From Alicyclobacillus sp. SO9 (lineage in GTDB: Bacteria > Bacillota > Bacilli > Alicyclobacillales > Alicyclobacillaceae): DNA of 64,000 bases. Shown one piece after another: positions 43,475 to 51,664 of the stretch. How positions within the stretch are numbered: the first letter of the stretch is position 1; each line of letters begins with the position of its first letter. The notes beneath the pieces were generated by a model that made no database searches, had not been told where the DNA came from, and was given only the letters and a program-made list of their open reading frames with translations. The stretch covers positions 1,488,001 to 1,552,000 of the forward strand of contig NZ_CP066339.1 in the NCBI RefSeq assembly GCF_016406125.1, read 5' to 3'. The position numbers were made by a program, and so were the translations under genes.

Positions 43475-43829
43475 ACAAACGAGAGCTCGATTTCGCTTAG
43501 TGCAAAGGATGCCCCCCCTTCTAAACCGCTCCAAAAGCCGACGACGGATGTAAGTCAACGGTTTCATGTTGTTTCAATTGGACAGGTTTAAAGTGTGGAA
43601 ATAACAATGAGATTCGGTTACTGCTATCCCTGTCTTTGATTATCTGCCGCAAGGGAGGAAGGCTGAAGGCAAGCTGGAGAGGAGGTAACAGTCATCGCCA
43701 TTGTAAAGAACTCAGACGCTGAACGAAAAAGAGCGAGAAAAAAGGGATGACAGGACACATGCCGAACATGAAATGCATGAATTATCAAAAGATGCAGGAG
43801 TCGAATTTGCCTAATTTGAGGACAAACGT
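43475..43829. other. Intergenic region before the broken acetyltransferase
   Basis: No gene could be supported on either strand. The stretch includes a run of seven C (near 43512) and a purine-rich segment (about 43720-43750); neither leads to a start with an SD. Confidence 0.35.
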
Positions 43830-44287
43830 TTGGAAATTCGTCGTGCGGTTCAAGGAGAGTTTCAAGTGCTGAGTGATTTAGCCTTTAGGTCAAAGGCGTA
43901 CTGGAACTACGGCAGTGACTATATGGATGCTGCACGAAACGATCTCACGGTTAGCCCGGTGGAGATTGAAAAAAACCCGTCTTTGTACTTGAACATGACC
44001 GGCAAGTTGTTGGTTTCTACGAACTTATGGAACATACGCCACAAGATACGGAATTGCTTTGGCTATTCGTCGACCCGAGTCTAATCGGCGGAGGATATGG
44101 TAAGAAACTATGGATACATGCAGTACAGACAGCGTGGGCAGACGGATACAAGAGCATCAGGATAAAGAGTGACCCGTTTGCAGAAGGGTTTTACTTAAAG
44201 CAAGGTGCCCAGCGTGTTGGTGAGATACCTTCGACCGTGCAGCCCGATTTTATGTTTCCACTGCTTTACTTGAACCGTGAGGCATGA
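43830..44287 (+). pseudogene. GNAT acetyltransferase broken by a frameshift in A7
   Basis: The first half (TTG 43830, MEIRRAVQGEFQVLSDLAFRSKAYW...) and the second half (LLWLFVDPSLIGGGYGKKLWIHAVQTAW, containing the acetyl-CoA loop GGGYGKKL) are in different frames. They join as one GNAT protein of about 152 residues if one A is added to the run of seven at 43969-43975 (EIEKKPVFVLEHDRQVVGFYELMEH). The cause could be a real one-base loss, a sequencing error or slippage in expression. Confidence 0.8.
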
Positions 44288-44295
44288 GCAGATAA

Positions 44296-44481
44296 ATGGA
44301 GACAGCCCCGGGGCAAATATACAAAAAATATGGAGACTACAATGTACTGTACTTGCGTAACAATATGGATTCTAGTTCCATTATCGAACTCAACTTCTTT
44401 CCGAGCAAAGATGCTTACGATGCGACCATGCAAAGGGTAAATGATGATGCTGCTACGAGCGCACTCTTCAGGGCGTTCTAA
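44296..44481 (+). CDS. Short hypothetical protein
   Basis: A 61-residue ORF beginning METAPGQIYKKYGDYNVLYLRNNMD, starting 8 bases after the broken acetyltransferase. It has two strand-like segments and a helix. It may be a fragment of a dimeric alpha/beta-barrel type protein (NIPSNAP-like), but the match is weak. The SD is poor (GAGG at 44278). Confidence 0.4.
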   Translation: METAPGQIYKKYGDYNVLYLRNNMDSSSIIELNFFPSKDAYDATMQRVNDDAATSALFRAF

Positions 44482-44632
44482 CGTACATTAGTTAAGGGAA
44501 CAAGCATCGAGGAGGAAGAATATACAGAGGTCTCGATACCATCGGGATGAACAAAAGAGTGAAGGGAATTGCAGAATATCGACCAGCAACCGTTGTGTCT
44601 GGTTGGCTCTTTAAGGTGGACTAATAAACCTG

Positions 44633-44758
44633 TTACATTTGATGTATAAACGTATGAAGTACTATAAATGTGAATCCTACCATCGCCAACACAGATAAAA
44701 TCGAGACGGCTAACCAAACATATGCCCAACCCTTTTTCCCTGTCTTAAAGAAGAACAT
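44633..44758 (-). CDS. Small single-helix membrane protein (putative)
   Basis: On the minus strand, ATG at 44758 opens a 41-codon ORF: a basic N terminus (MFFFKTGKKGWAYVW) followed by one membrane helix (LAVSILSVLAMVGFTFIVL) and a short tail. The composition is that of a real small membrane protein, but no clear SD was found, so it is a candidate only. Confidence 0.4.
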   Translation of the reverse strand: MFFFKTGKKGWAYVWLAVSILSVLAMVGFTFIVLHTFIHQM

Positions 44759-44796
44759 GACGCGAGCATGACATTCTACGGGAGGTGAAGCCTCAC

Positions 44797-45345
44797 ATGC
44801 AAATTCGTGAAATGAAGTCCGCTGATCTCAGTGCAATTGCGAGAATCAATGTCGATACTTTCAAGCAAACCCAGCGAAAATGGCTTCCAGATGACGTAAT
44901 CCGAGAATTATCGTATGACGCAACAGAGGAACGATTCAGGCAGATGTTGAGCAAGACGGAACGATTTTCAACAATCTTTGTAGCGGAAGACAATAGGGGT
45001 GTCATTGGGTATGCCATGTGCGGATTAGCAAGAGAACAGGTGTTGAGCTACGCGGGTGAGTTGTACGGGATTTACATATTGCCCGAATACCACGGTAAAG
45101 GCATCGGGACTCGTTTGATGGCTGCGAGCGCAAGGTACCTGCTGGACCAAGGCATTACTTCGTTGTATGTGGTGGTCTTCACGGAGAATATTGGTGGTCA
45201 AAAGTTTTACAAAGCGCTAGGTGGACAATGGGTGTATGAAAGAGCCATCCAGCTTGGTGGAAAGAAGGTCAGCGAAACACTTTACGGGTGGAAGTCCCTC
45301 AATGCCTTTTTCGCTCTAAGCGAGCGGGGCCAGCTCAAAAAGTAG
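44797..45345 (+). CDS. GNAT family N-acetyltransferase
   Basis: A 182-residue protein with the GNAT fold: QIREMKSADLSAIARINVDTF at the N terminus, IFVAEDNRGVIGYAMCG (strand 4), and the acetyl-CoA motif A, LYGIYILPEYHGKGIGTRLMAASARYLLDQG, then FYKALGG (motif B). I use ATG 44797; the GTG at 44785 is part of the SD GGGAGGTG. The substrate (amine) is unknown. Confidence 0.87.
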   Translation: MQIREMKSADLSAIARINVDTFKQTQRKWLPDDVIRELSYDATEERFRQMLSKTERFSTIFVAEDNRGVIGYAMCGLAREQVLSYAGELYGIYILPEYHGKGIGTRLMAASARYLLDQGITSLYVVVFTENIGGQKFYKALGGQWVYERAIQLGGKKVSETLYGWKSLNAFFALSERGQLKK

Positions 45346-45543
45346 CAACATATGCTTTTTAAGCTGTGGGTATTGCGTCTGCGTTTGGCCCCGCAGAGCC
45401 ACGTGATGAACACCGCTATTCGTCCTTGACCTGCACCACACTAAACAATTAAAGGGTTGATGAGAGACATTGAACTTGGTGCCTATGAGACAGTTGGTGC
45501 AGAATCCAATAGCACTACACACAAATATCAAAGGAGAGATGGT

Positions 45544-46413
45544 ATGACTGGGCTATTTGTTGAGGAGATTGGACGTAGTTCGGCGCCGCCGCTGTTGTAT
45601 CTTCACGGCGGACCAGGAACTGGCTCGTATGACTTCGTGGAATATCAACACAAATTTTTGGCTGATGGGGTACGGTTAATCGCAATGGATCAGCGAGGTG
45701 TTCTTCGTTCCTCCGCAATTGCAGACCGTGACTCATTTGGTTTGAATCATCTCGTGGAGGACATTGAAGATGTCAGGAAGTCGCTGGGAATTTCAAGCTG
45801 GTCAGTTCTTGGACATTCGTTTGGCGGATATTTGGGCGCCCTGTACGCAAATGTCTACCCATCCTCTGTAGACAAGCTGATTTTTGAAAATGCGACATTT
45901 GATTTGGGATTGTCAGCGAGATCTCTCCTTCAGGGTGTAGCCCTGGAGTACAGCAAATTGAGAGATACTGAGATGGTAAAAGCATGTTTGAATTTAGCTT
46001 TTGCATCAACAAAATCAGTATCAGATTTATGGTATGAATTTATGAGTTTGACGAATGATTTAGGAGACGATAGGAATTCTCTGTATGTCCATGGTATAAA
46101 TAGAGACTTCTTTGAGCAACTCGTGCAGCAGTCACCTTTCTCTTCCGATGAATGGGGTAAGGCAGCCATGCATCAAACGAAACTTTTTGAAGAGGGCAAA
46201 GTATTCAATTCTCTTCTTGGCCGCATTCCCGTTCAACCTACACTACTTTTAAAAGGAAGATTCGATTATGTGATGAGTTTAGACCAGATTCAAGCATACA
46301 TAGCGAGGAATTCTAAGACAGAGCTTGTGGTTTTTGAAAACAGTGCTCATTTTCCGCATGCGGAAGAAGCACGAGCATTTGCTTCAGAAGTTATACGTTA
46401 CATGAACGAATAG
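45544..46413 (+). CDS. Alpha/beta hydrolase, proline-iminopeptidase-like
   Basis: A 289-residue hydrolase. HGGPGTGSYDF is the oxyanion-hole motif of the proline iminopeptidase group, AMDQRGVLRSS follows, and the nucleophile elbow is GHSFGGYLGALYA. Near the end, LLLKGRFDYVMSLDQ and ENSAHFPHAEE hold the Asp and His of the triad. Start ATG 45544 has AAAGGAGAG upstream; the ATG at 45457 adds 29 unsupported residues. Cleavage of N-terminal proline or a small ester or amide substrate is possible. Confidence 0.85.
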   Translation: MTGLFVEEIGRSSAPPLLYLHGGPGTGSYDFVEYQHKFLADGVRLIAMDQRGVLRSSAIADRDSFGLNHLVEDIEDVRKSLGISSWSVLGHSFGGYLGALYANVYPSSVDKLIFENATFDLGLSARSLLQGVALEYSKLRDTEMVKACLNLAFASTKSVSDLWYEFMSLTNDLGDDRNSLYVHGINRDFFEQLVQQSPFSSDEWGKAAMHQTKLFEEGKVFNSLLGRIPVQPTLLLKGRFDYVMSLDQIQAYIARNSKTELVVFENSAHFPHAEEARAFASEVIRYMNE

Positions 46414-46605
46414 TTAGCCTTGCCTCAGAGGGCGAGTCATCATGGCTCTAACGACCAAACGCATTAATCGTTTACACTTGATGTCGGCTGTGGGGCAACC
46501 TGATATGATGGCAAAATCAACGGAGTGGAAGGAACTAAGCTATGTCCCTGTTGAACTGGTCAGAAAACATAGGGTGGTTCCTTTATGGGAAGGGGAGACG
46601 AGGCT

Positions 46606-46869
46606 ATGAAAGTCTGGTATGTCGGTTCTGGGGAATATTGTTATGCTAACTCGTTGTCAATGATGTTACAACATGAAGGCGAGCAATGCTCCGGACAAGG
46701 GTATCAACCGCGCTCTTACCATTTTGGGGCATGCATTCAATCACAGTTATTCAACCAACATCGATATTTCGACCCACTGAAAGGCGCGGTACTATATTTA
46801 CGTCCCCCGATTTCCTCGTATTTTCCTACGAACAAACTTTCTTGGCGTAAAGAAAAACTGTTTCGATGA
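46606..46869 (+). pseudogene. Remnant of a BtrH-type N-terminal domain protein
   Basis: ATG 46606, with a good purine-rich SD, opens VWYVGSGEYCYANSLSMML, the typical start of BtrH_N-domain proteins (papain-like acyltransferase, key Cys). After about 25 residues the sequence no longer fits, while the neighbouring frame reads APDKGINRALTILGHAFNHS, the later BtrH_N motif. So the gene has lost an internal part and its frame. No C-terminal part follows. Confidence 0.6.
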
Positions 46870-47103
46870 TCCAATAAATGTCTTAGTGTGGACTTTATAT
46901 CATTTGTTGGCGGTACCCCAAGTATAAAAAATACCCGTATCTTTTTGGTGGTTACTTAGTAATGTATAGTCGATCTAATGATAGTTACGTGTTTCCTATC
47001 TATTTTGGTTGATTTAACACCACACTAAAAATTTTGAATATATGCACAGACATCTCGTGGATTATATGTTATATTATTCATTAAAAGATAGGAGGTGGTA
47101 TAA
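46870..47103 (+). other. AT-rich upstream region of the TOMM cluster
   Basis: About 230 AT-rich bases with no gene. It ends in the strong SD ATAGGAGGTGG (47089-47099) for the precursor gene. CAGACA followed after 17 bases by TATATT (around 47048-47076) is a possible promoter, with low confidence. Confidence 0.4.
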
Positions 47104-47205
47104 ATGAAAGCTACGCTATTGGAAGAAAATGAAACCATGGATTTTGACAAGATGGATTGGAGCATTAGTCTCTGTTGTTGTCCTTGCTGTTGCTGCTTTG
47201 GCTAA
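47104..47205 (+). CDS. TOMM precursor peptide with poly-cysteine core
   Basis: A 33-residue ORF absent from ordinary gene calls because of its size, with an excellent SD (TAGGAGGTGG). The N-terminal 20 residues (MKATLLEENETMDFDKMDW) are an acidic leader; the tail is SISLCCCPCCCCFG, with seven cysteines in eight positions. Cysteines in such cores are cyclised to thiazolines and thiazoles by YcaO enzymes. It lies directly before a hairpin and then the genes for leader binding, YcaO, dehydrogenase, protease and exporter. The assignment rests on context and composition. Confidence 0.85.
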   Translation: MKATLLEENETMDFDKMDWSISLCCCPCCCCFG

Positions 47206-47212
47206 TGGGGTA

Positions 47213-47237
47213 GGGGGGACTACAATTCCCCCCCTTT
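47213..47237 (+). terminator. Hairpin between precursor and modification genes
   Basis: GGGGGG (47213-47218) and CCCCCCC (47228-47234) pair across ACTACAATT, followed by TTTGCTTT. Such partial terminators commonly keep precursor mRNA in excess over enzyme mRNA. Confidence 0.7.
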
Positions 47238-47392
47238 GCTTTAATTTGACTGGATATTCTGGAATTATACAATTTCTAGTGTAGCCATATTGCATAAATT
47301 TTATACGACACTTTTAGATGACACGTTATCTAACGGAATAAGCAAGTAGGTTCGATGAGGTATTTAATACTAAAAAAGAGTTGGTGAAATTC

Positions 47393-48277
47393 ATGGAGTT
47401 ATTGAAGTTACGTACAGACGCAAGTTTGGCTAGCGCCGGCAATATGACTTATTTGCAAGTTGGGAATTCTGTTTATAGCCTCAGTGGTGCATCGGTAGCA
47501 CAACAGTCTCACTGGTGGGATTTACTGTTACAAGGTGAATTAACTGAGGATATAATAGATGAACCAGAATTTATTGAATTTGTAAACCTGTTAAAAAGTT
47601 TGAGAGCGTTTCAGGAAGACGATCCATGGACTACATATGGTCGAGATTACGGACTACAGATCAAGAGATTACAAAGGGCAATGTCAGATTATCCTGTTGC
47701 TGTAGTAGGTGATTCCGACATTGTTAATAATTTTATATCAGGAAATAACTGGATTAACGTGGTAGGAGAAGACGCGGCAGAGTGTGTCATTTTGTTAGCC
47801 AGATCGACACAGCATGGAGCATTTCATGAATGGAACAGAAAAGCTTTTCAAATGAATAAGCCTACATTTATGGTTGGGTTCGACCCCTTTAAGGCATGGC
47901 TAGGGCCTTGGATCTTCCCCGGAGAAACCTCCTGTTATAACTGTGCTACTCTGCGTAGACAAGACAATTATACACATCCTGAACGTAGACTCTTTGATAG
48001 TAACAAAAATGAGATTCGCGATAATTTACCTCAACAATTCCTACAGGCCACAATAAATGTTGCAATTGTGTCGCTGACAAAGCATTTGATGGCAGAAGAG
48101 GGCAATGCAGTTTTTGTGCAACCTATTGGAAACATCGTTGAATACAACTGGTTGGCTGGGACAGTCGAAACACACAAGATTCTTAGACATCCAAAATGTG
48201 AATTATGTTTTCCACGATCTAATAAATCTACAGTATGGTTACCGTCGATAGAAATAGATAAGGAAGATGTACGATGA
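47393..48277 (+). CDS. TOMM cyclodehydratase partner, E1-like/Ocin-ThiF leader-binding protein
   Basis: About 294 residues. The C-terminal half carries PGETSCYNCATLRRQDN and HPKCELCFPRSN, two CxxC pairs that form the structural zinc site of E1-like cyclodehydratase partners, and NVVGEDAAECVILLARSTQHGAFHEWN in the middle. N-terminal RiPP recognition elements of such proteins hold the precursor leader. It overlaps the YcaO gene by 4 bases (ATGA), so the two halves of the cyclodehydratase are cotranslated. Start ATG 47393 or upstream TTG 47381. Confidence 0.85.
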   Translation: MELLKLRTDASLASAGNMTYLQVGNSVYSLSGASVAQQSHWWDLLLQGELTEDIIDEPEFIEFVNLLKSLRAFQEDDPWTTYGRDYGLQIKRLQRAMSDYPVAVVGDSDIVNNFISGNNWINVVGEDAAECVILLARSTQHGAFHEWNRKAFQMNKPTFMVGFDPFKAWLGPWIFPGETSCYNCATLRRQDNYTHPERRLFDSNKNEIRDNLPQQFLQATINVAIVSLTKHLMAEEGNAVFVQPIGNIVEYNWLAGTVETHKILRHPKCELCFPRSNKSTVWLPSIEIDKEDVR

Positions 48278-49530
48278 CTATGATGATCACCAACCGTATT
48301 AATGATCTGATTGACTCTAAATACGGGTTGATCCAACGGATTATGAAGGTACCTGAATATCCTGGACGAACAATGCCCCAAGTTAAAGTTTACGTTACAA
48401 CAGGAGGATTAAATAAAGTCCGAGGGTTTTCGGCGAGCGGTGCCGGTGTAACAGACGAATCAGCAATAGTGTCTGCTGTTGGCGAATATGTAGAGAGGTA
48501 CTGTGCACTCGCCGTTGAGCAAGGGAATACAGCGAACATCTCTGAAATTAAACATCAAAATATTGAAATTATAGACTTGTCATTACTTCAGAATATGAAG
48601 AATAAAGAGCAAGATAAGTTACGTTGGACGATTGGACAGGATCTACTTTCTAGAACTTCTGTTGCTATTCCTTCACAGATGGTTTATCTTTCGTTCGCGC
48701 AAAAACTTGGCGAACGTCAACACTGGGTAACGACTGCAACGGGTGCTGCGGCTGGGCAAACATGGTCTGATGCAGTCTATCGCGGGCTGGCGGAGTGTTT
48801 TGAGCGAGATGCAATTCAGGTTATGTGGAGAAATCAAATTAAAATACCCCATATTGATTTCTTAGGTAACCATGAAATTCGAGGTTTCTATGATAAATTC
48901 ATAGCTTGTTCTTCTGTGAAGTTCCATCTGTATAAGTTGATAACGGATTACGATGTGCCGGCTGTTTTTGGACTAGCTGAGATCGATGACGGTGGCGTTG
49001 TTGCAGCGGCTTCTGTCAGAGGGACGTGGGTTGATGCATGCAAGAAAACATTAATTGAACTTAGTCAAAGCTTAGTGGGTTACTCTTCGTTGATATTTAG
49101 TAAAGAAGTTCAGCACTATCGTGAAGATTTTTCTGATGTGGCTACCTACGATGATCATACTCTCTTGTACTTTAACCCACACATGCGCAAGTATCTTGAG
49201 TTCTTATTGGAAAGTAAGGAAACAATTCAATTACCTTCTGACGACGTAGTTTTTGATGATGTCAATACGTACATCCAGCAATTCTTGAAACAACTGGACG
49301 CGGTTGGGGTAAAGGCGATTGCAGTCGACATTACCACTCAGGACATAAAAGAATTTGGATGGTTTGTTGCAAAAGTCATTATTCCAGGGTTTGCAGATCT
49401 GGAGCCTGGTACAGAGCTCTTGTATGATTATGAACGGCTAAGACAGGTTCCTCTTAAATTACTTGAGAGTGGACGGCGGAAGGAAGGTCACATTGGCGGT
49501 TCGCCAATAGCTCCGCACCCATTTCCTTAA
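48274..49530 (+). CDS. YcaO-domain cyclodehydratase
   Basis: A 418-residue ATP-dependent enzyme that phosphorylates backbone amides and cyclises Cys (Ser/Thr) side chains to azolines. The ATP-binding motif SAVGEYVERYCA (SAxxExxER), later GLAECFERDAIQVMW (ExxxR), and the C terminus IAPHPFP (PxPxP-type, required for catalysis in many members) are all intact. It is a separate protein from its leader-binding partner rather than a fused C-D protein. Start ATG 48274 overlaps the previous stop; SD AAGGAAG. Confidence 0.93.
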   Translation: MTMMITNRINDLIDSKYGLIQRIMKVPEYPGRTMPQVKVYVTTGGLNKVRGFSASGAGVTDESAIVSAVGEYVERYCALAVEQGNTANISEIKHQNIEIIDLSLLQNMKNKEQDKLRWTIGQDLLSRTSVAIPSQMVYLSFAQKLGERQHWVTTATGAAAGQTWSDAVYRGLAECFERDAIQVMWRNQIKIPHIDFLGNHEIRGFYDKFIACSSVKFHLYKLITDYDVPAVFGLAEIDDGGVVAAASVRGTWVDACKKTLIELSQSLVGYSSLIFSKEVQHYREDFSDVATYDDHTLLYFNPHMRKYLEFLLESKETIQLPSDDVVFDDVNTYIQQFLKQLDAVGVKAIAVDITTQDIKEFGWFVAKVIIPGFADLEPGTELLYDYERLRQVPLKLLESGRRKEGHIGGSPIAPHPFP

Positions 49531-49557
49531 TTGGAACTTTATCTAGGAGGAATTTTA

Positions 49558-50385
49558 ATGGATGGATTTTGGTCACTTTTGTTTACAAATCATCTTGCAT
49601 CTGAAATTGATAATGAAGAACGCATGGATATGTTGTTTCATGTGAATTCAAAGCTGTCTCGGCGTATGATTTCGCCGAATATGGTGTCATCCCGAGAACT
49701 ATTAAGTCATAGAGACATGTTAAAAACGATGCAAACGAGTGAAAAATCGTATCCAGATCGGGAGTTTATACCGCTTCCCGATGTTCGTCCCATATCAATT
49801 CCGTTAGGAATGGCTCTTCGTGAACGTCGTTCGCGTCTCATGGATACTGTCGGTGATGTGACTGTTGAACAACTTTCACAGTTGCTCTGGGCCGGGAACG
49901 GATTGACCGGTGATGATAGATTCTACCGAACTGCTCCATCAGGAGGAGCCCTTTATCCCTGCGAACTTTATGTTATTTCACGGCATAGTTCTTTGAAGGC
50001 GGGTATCTATCATTATCGTTCTCTTCAACACGGTGTTGAATACCTTGATTCAAAATTTGATTGGGCATCCTTATTCGTTCCAGGGACCGAACCGAAAGGC
50101 GCAAGTTTGCTTATTGTAACAACAGCAGTTTTTCAGAGATCATTCTTCAAATATGGAGAACGTTCTTACCGATTTATCTTGTTGGAAGCGGGAGCTATCG
50201 CCCAAAATATAGCACTTGCAGCATGTGATATGAATTTGGGTGTTCTTCCTCACGGAGGATATTCAGATGTAGAGGTGGAAAGACAGTTACAGATTGATGG
50301 GATTGACGAATCAGTTGTTCACGTCGTGGCCGTTGGCGGTAACAAAACGGGGAGAGAGTCAAATGAGCCGAGAAATAGCATTTAA
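49558..50385 (+). CDS. SagB-type FMN-dependent azoline dehydrogenase
   Basis: About 275 residues of the nitroreductase/SagB family, which oxidises azolines to azoles. Visible: IPLGMALRERRSRLMDTVGDVTVEQLSQLLWAGNGLTG, YRTAPSGGALYPCELYVIS (FMN-binding loop SGGALYP), and FKYGERSYRFILLEAGAIAQNIALAACDMNLG. This is the full canonical pattern. Start ATG 49558 has TAGGAGGA 6-7 bases upstream. Its 3' end overlaps the protease gene by 23 bases. Confidence 0.92.
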   Translation: MDGFWSLLFTNHLASEIDNEERMDMLFHVNSKLSRRMISPNMVSSRELLSHRDMLKTMQTSEKSYPDREFIPLPDVRPISIPLGMALRERRSRLMDTVGDVTVEQLSQLLWAGNGLTGDDRFYRTAPSGGALYPCELYVISRHSSLKAGIYHYRSLQHGVEYLDSKFDWASLFVPGTEPKGASLLIVTTAVFQRSFFKYGERSYRFILLEAGAIAQNIALAACDMNLGVLPHGGYSDVEVERQLQIDGIDESVVHVVAVGGNKTGRESNEPRNSI

Positions 50386-51478
50386 CGGTAGAATCGGTCG
50401 ATTATTCCGTATGAGCAATCGTGAAAATACAGTTAAATTCGCACTGCGCGTAGGAAGTCGGGATGACTATGCTATTGGTAGTGCCCACACTTTAGAGCAT
50501 ATTCTTGTGAAACGGGTACAGGCGATAGTCAAAAATGATGCAACTGTCACTGGCTACACAACACATGATATGTTGATACTTTCCATAACGATATTTGCTT
50601 CCAACAGTCACAATAGACGAATTGTACTCAGCGACGCTCTTTCGACATTTTTGGAGATTGGTAACGGTGTTGAAGAATCAGAATTCCTAACCGCTAGGCA
50701 GCAAATTACACAAGAACTTACATTTGATGCAACCGATATAAGGAAGACTCTTACCCATACATCAGTACAATCCCTGTGGAGTCGAAACTCTTTGGGGCGA
50801 CCAATTGATGATTTAAGCAGTAAAATACAATTCCCTGAATTCCGATTATTTGTCAATAACATTAGAAATATAAAATTTTCAATTGTAGCATCTGATACAT
50901 ACTATGACGATTTTATAGAAATCTTAACCGTTTCACCAAATGAAGTTCCTGTAGAAATCCTTGTTGATAATCCATGTGTTTACGAACCAGTGGATTTACA
51001 TTACACCCGCAAAGAACTAGGATCGCTCATTATCAAAGCTTGGGGCGTGGGGATACCGAAGATTACGGCAAATGATATCTTAACTGTCGGTGTAGTTACT
51101 GGAATTTGGAATACTAGACTACAAAAATTGAAAGAATTAGGATCCTACGTTACAGTTTGCTTTCCACGAATTCATAGAGGAGAGCATTCTATCAATATCA
51201 TTTACAGCGGAGACGCAAGTTTGATTGAAAAATTGGATACAGTTGTTAGTGACATTCAAAGAGAGGCTGTTTCTTCAGAGGAATTTGAAGTGATGAAATC
51301 CGTATTTACGGGGTTACAACAGAGTACAGCGGTCGATGAACTTAAAACGATTTTCTGGAGTGACATTTTCGAACAAGACATCACGGCTTCAATTGAACGA
51401 ATTGTTTCCAACATCCATACGTGGATGAATGAACTAAATAATAAAAAGCCAGGAACTATTGTATGGTCTTCCTCATAG
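50363..51478 (+). CDS. M16 family zinc metallopeptidase, candidate leader peptidase
   Basis: A 371-residue protein with the inverted zinc motif HTLEH at residues 42-46 (AHTLEHILVKR) and the third ligand Glu near residue 118 (ARQQITQEL), the M16 (pitrilysin-type) arrangement. Length fits a single M16 unit plus its non-catalytic C-terminal half. M16 peptidases process leaders in several RiPP systems (AlbF of subtilosin, PqqF of PQQ), so it is the best candidate for leader removal here; inference from position. Start ATG 50363 with GGGAGAGAG; overlaps sagB-type gene by 23 bases. Confidence 0.8.
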   Translation: MSREIAFNGRIGRLFRMSNRENTVKFALRVGSRDDYAIGSAHTLEHILVKRVQAIVKNDATVTGYTTHDMLILSITIFASNSHNRRIVLSDALSTFLEIGNGVEESEFLTARQQITQELTFDATDIRKTLTHTSVQSLWSRNSLGRPIDDLSSKIQFPEFRLFVNNIRNIKFSIVASDTYYDDFIEILTVSPNEVPVEILVDNPCVYEPVDLHYTRKELGSLIIKAWGVGIPKITANDILTVGVVTGIWNTRLQKLKELGSYVTVCFPRIHRGEHSINIIYSGDASLIEKLDTVVSDIQREAVSSEEFEVMKSVFTGLQQSTAVDELKTIFWSDIFEQDITASIERIVSNIHTWMNELNNKKPGTIVWSSS

Positions 51479-51561
51479 TTAGCACTTTGTGATTTTTCAT
51501 ATTGGGATGTTCTTAAGAATATGATCAAGACAAAACGTAATAGTAGGTAGGAGGAGATAAC

Positions 51562-51639
51562 ATGAATTTTTGGTGGTACATTCCGTCGTTAATCGTACTA
51601 GTAGCTGGTGTAATCTTTTGGTTCCGTAAGACACGTTAA
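51562..51639 (+). CDS. 25-residue membrane peptide in the TOMM operon
   Basis: ATG 51562 is 7 bases after TAGGAGGAG, a perfect SD. The peptide is NFWWYIPSLIVLVAGVIFWF followed by a basic end (RKTR): one membrane helix with a cytoplasmic positive tail. It is placed between the protease and the ABC exporter genes. Candidate roles are immunity or an accessory subunit of the exporter. Missed by usual minimum-length gene calling. Confidence 0.7.
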   Translation: MNFWWYIPSLIVLVAGVIFWFRKTR

Positions 51640-51664
51640 ATCTAGGAAAATGAGGGATTCTGTA

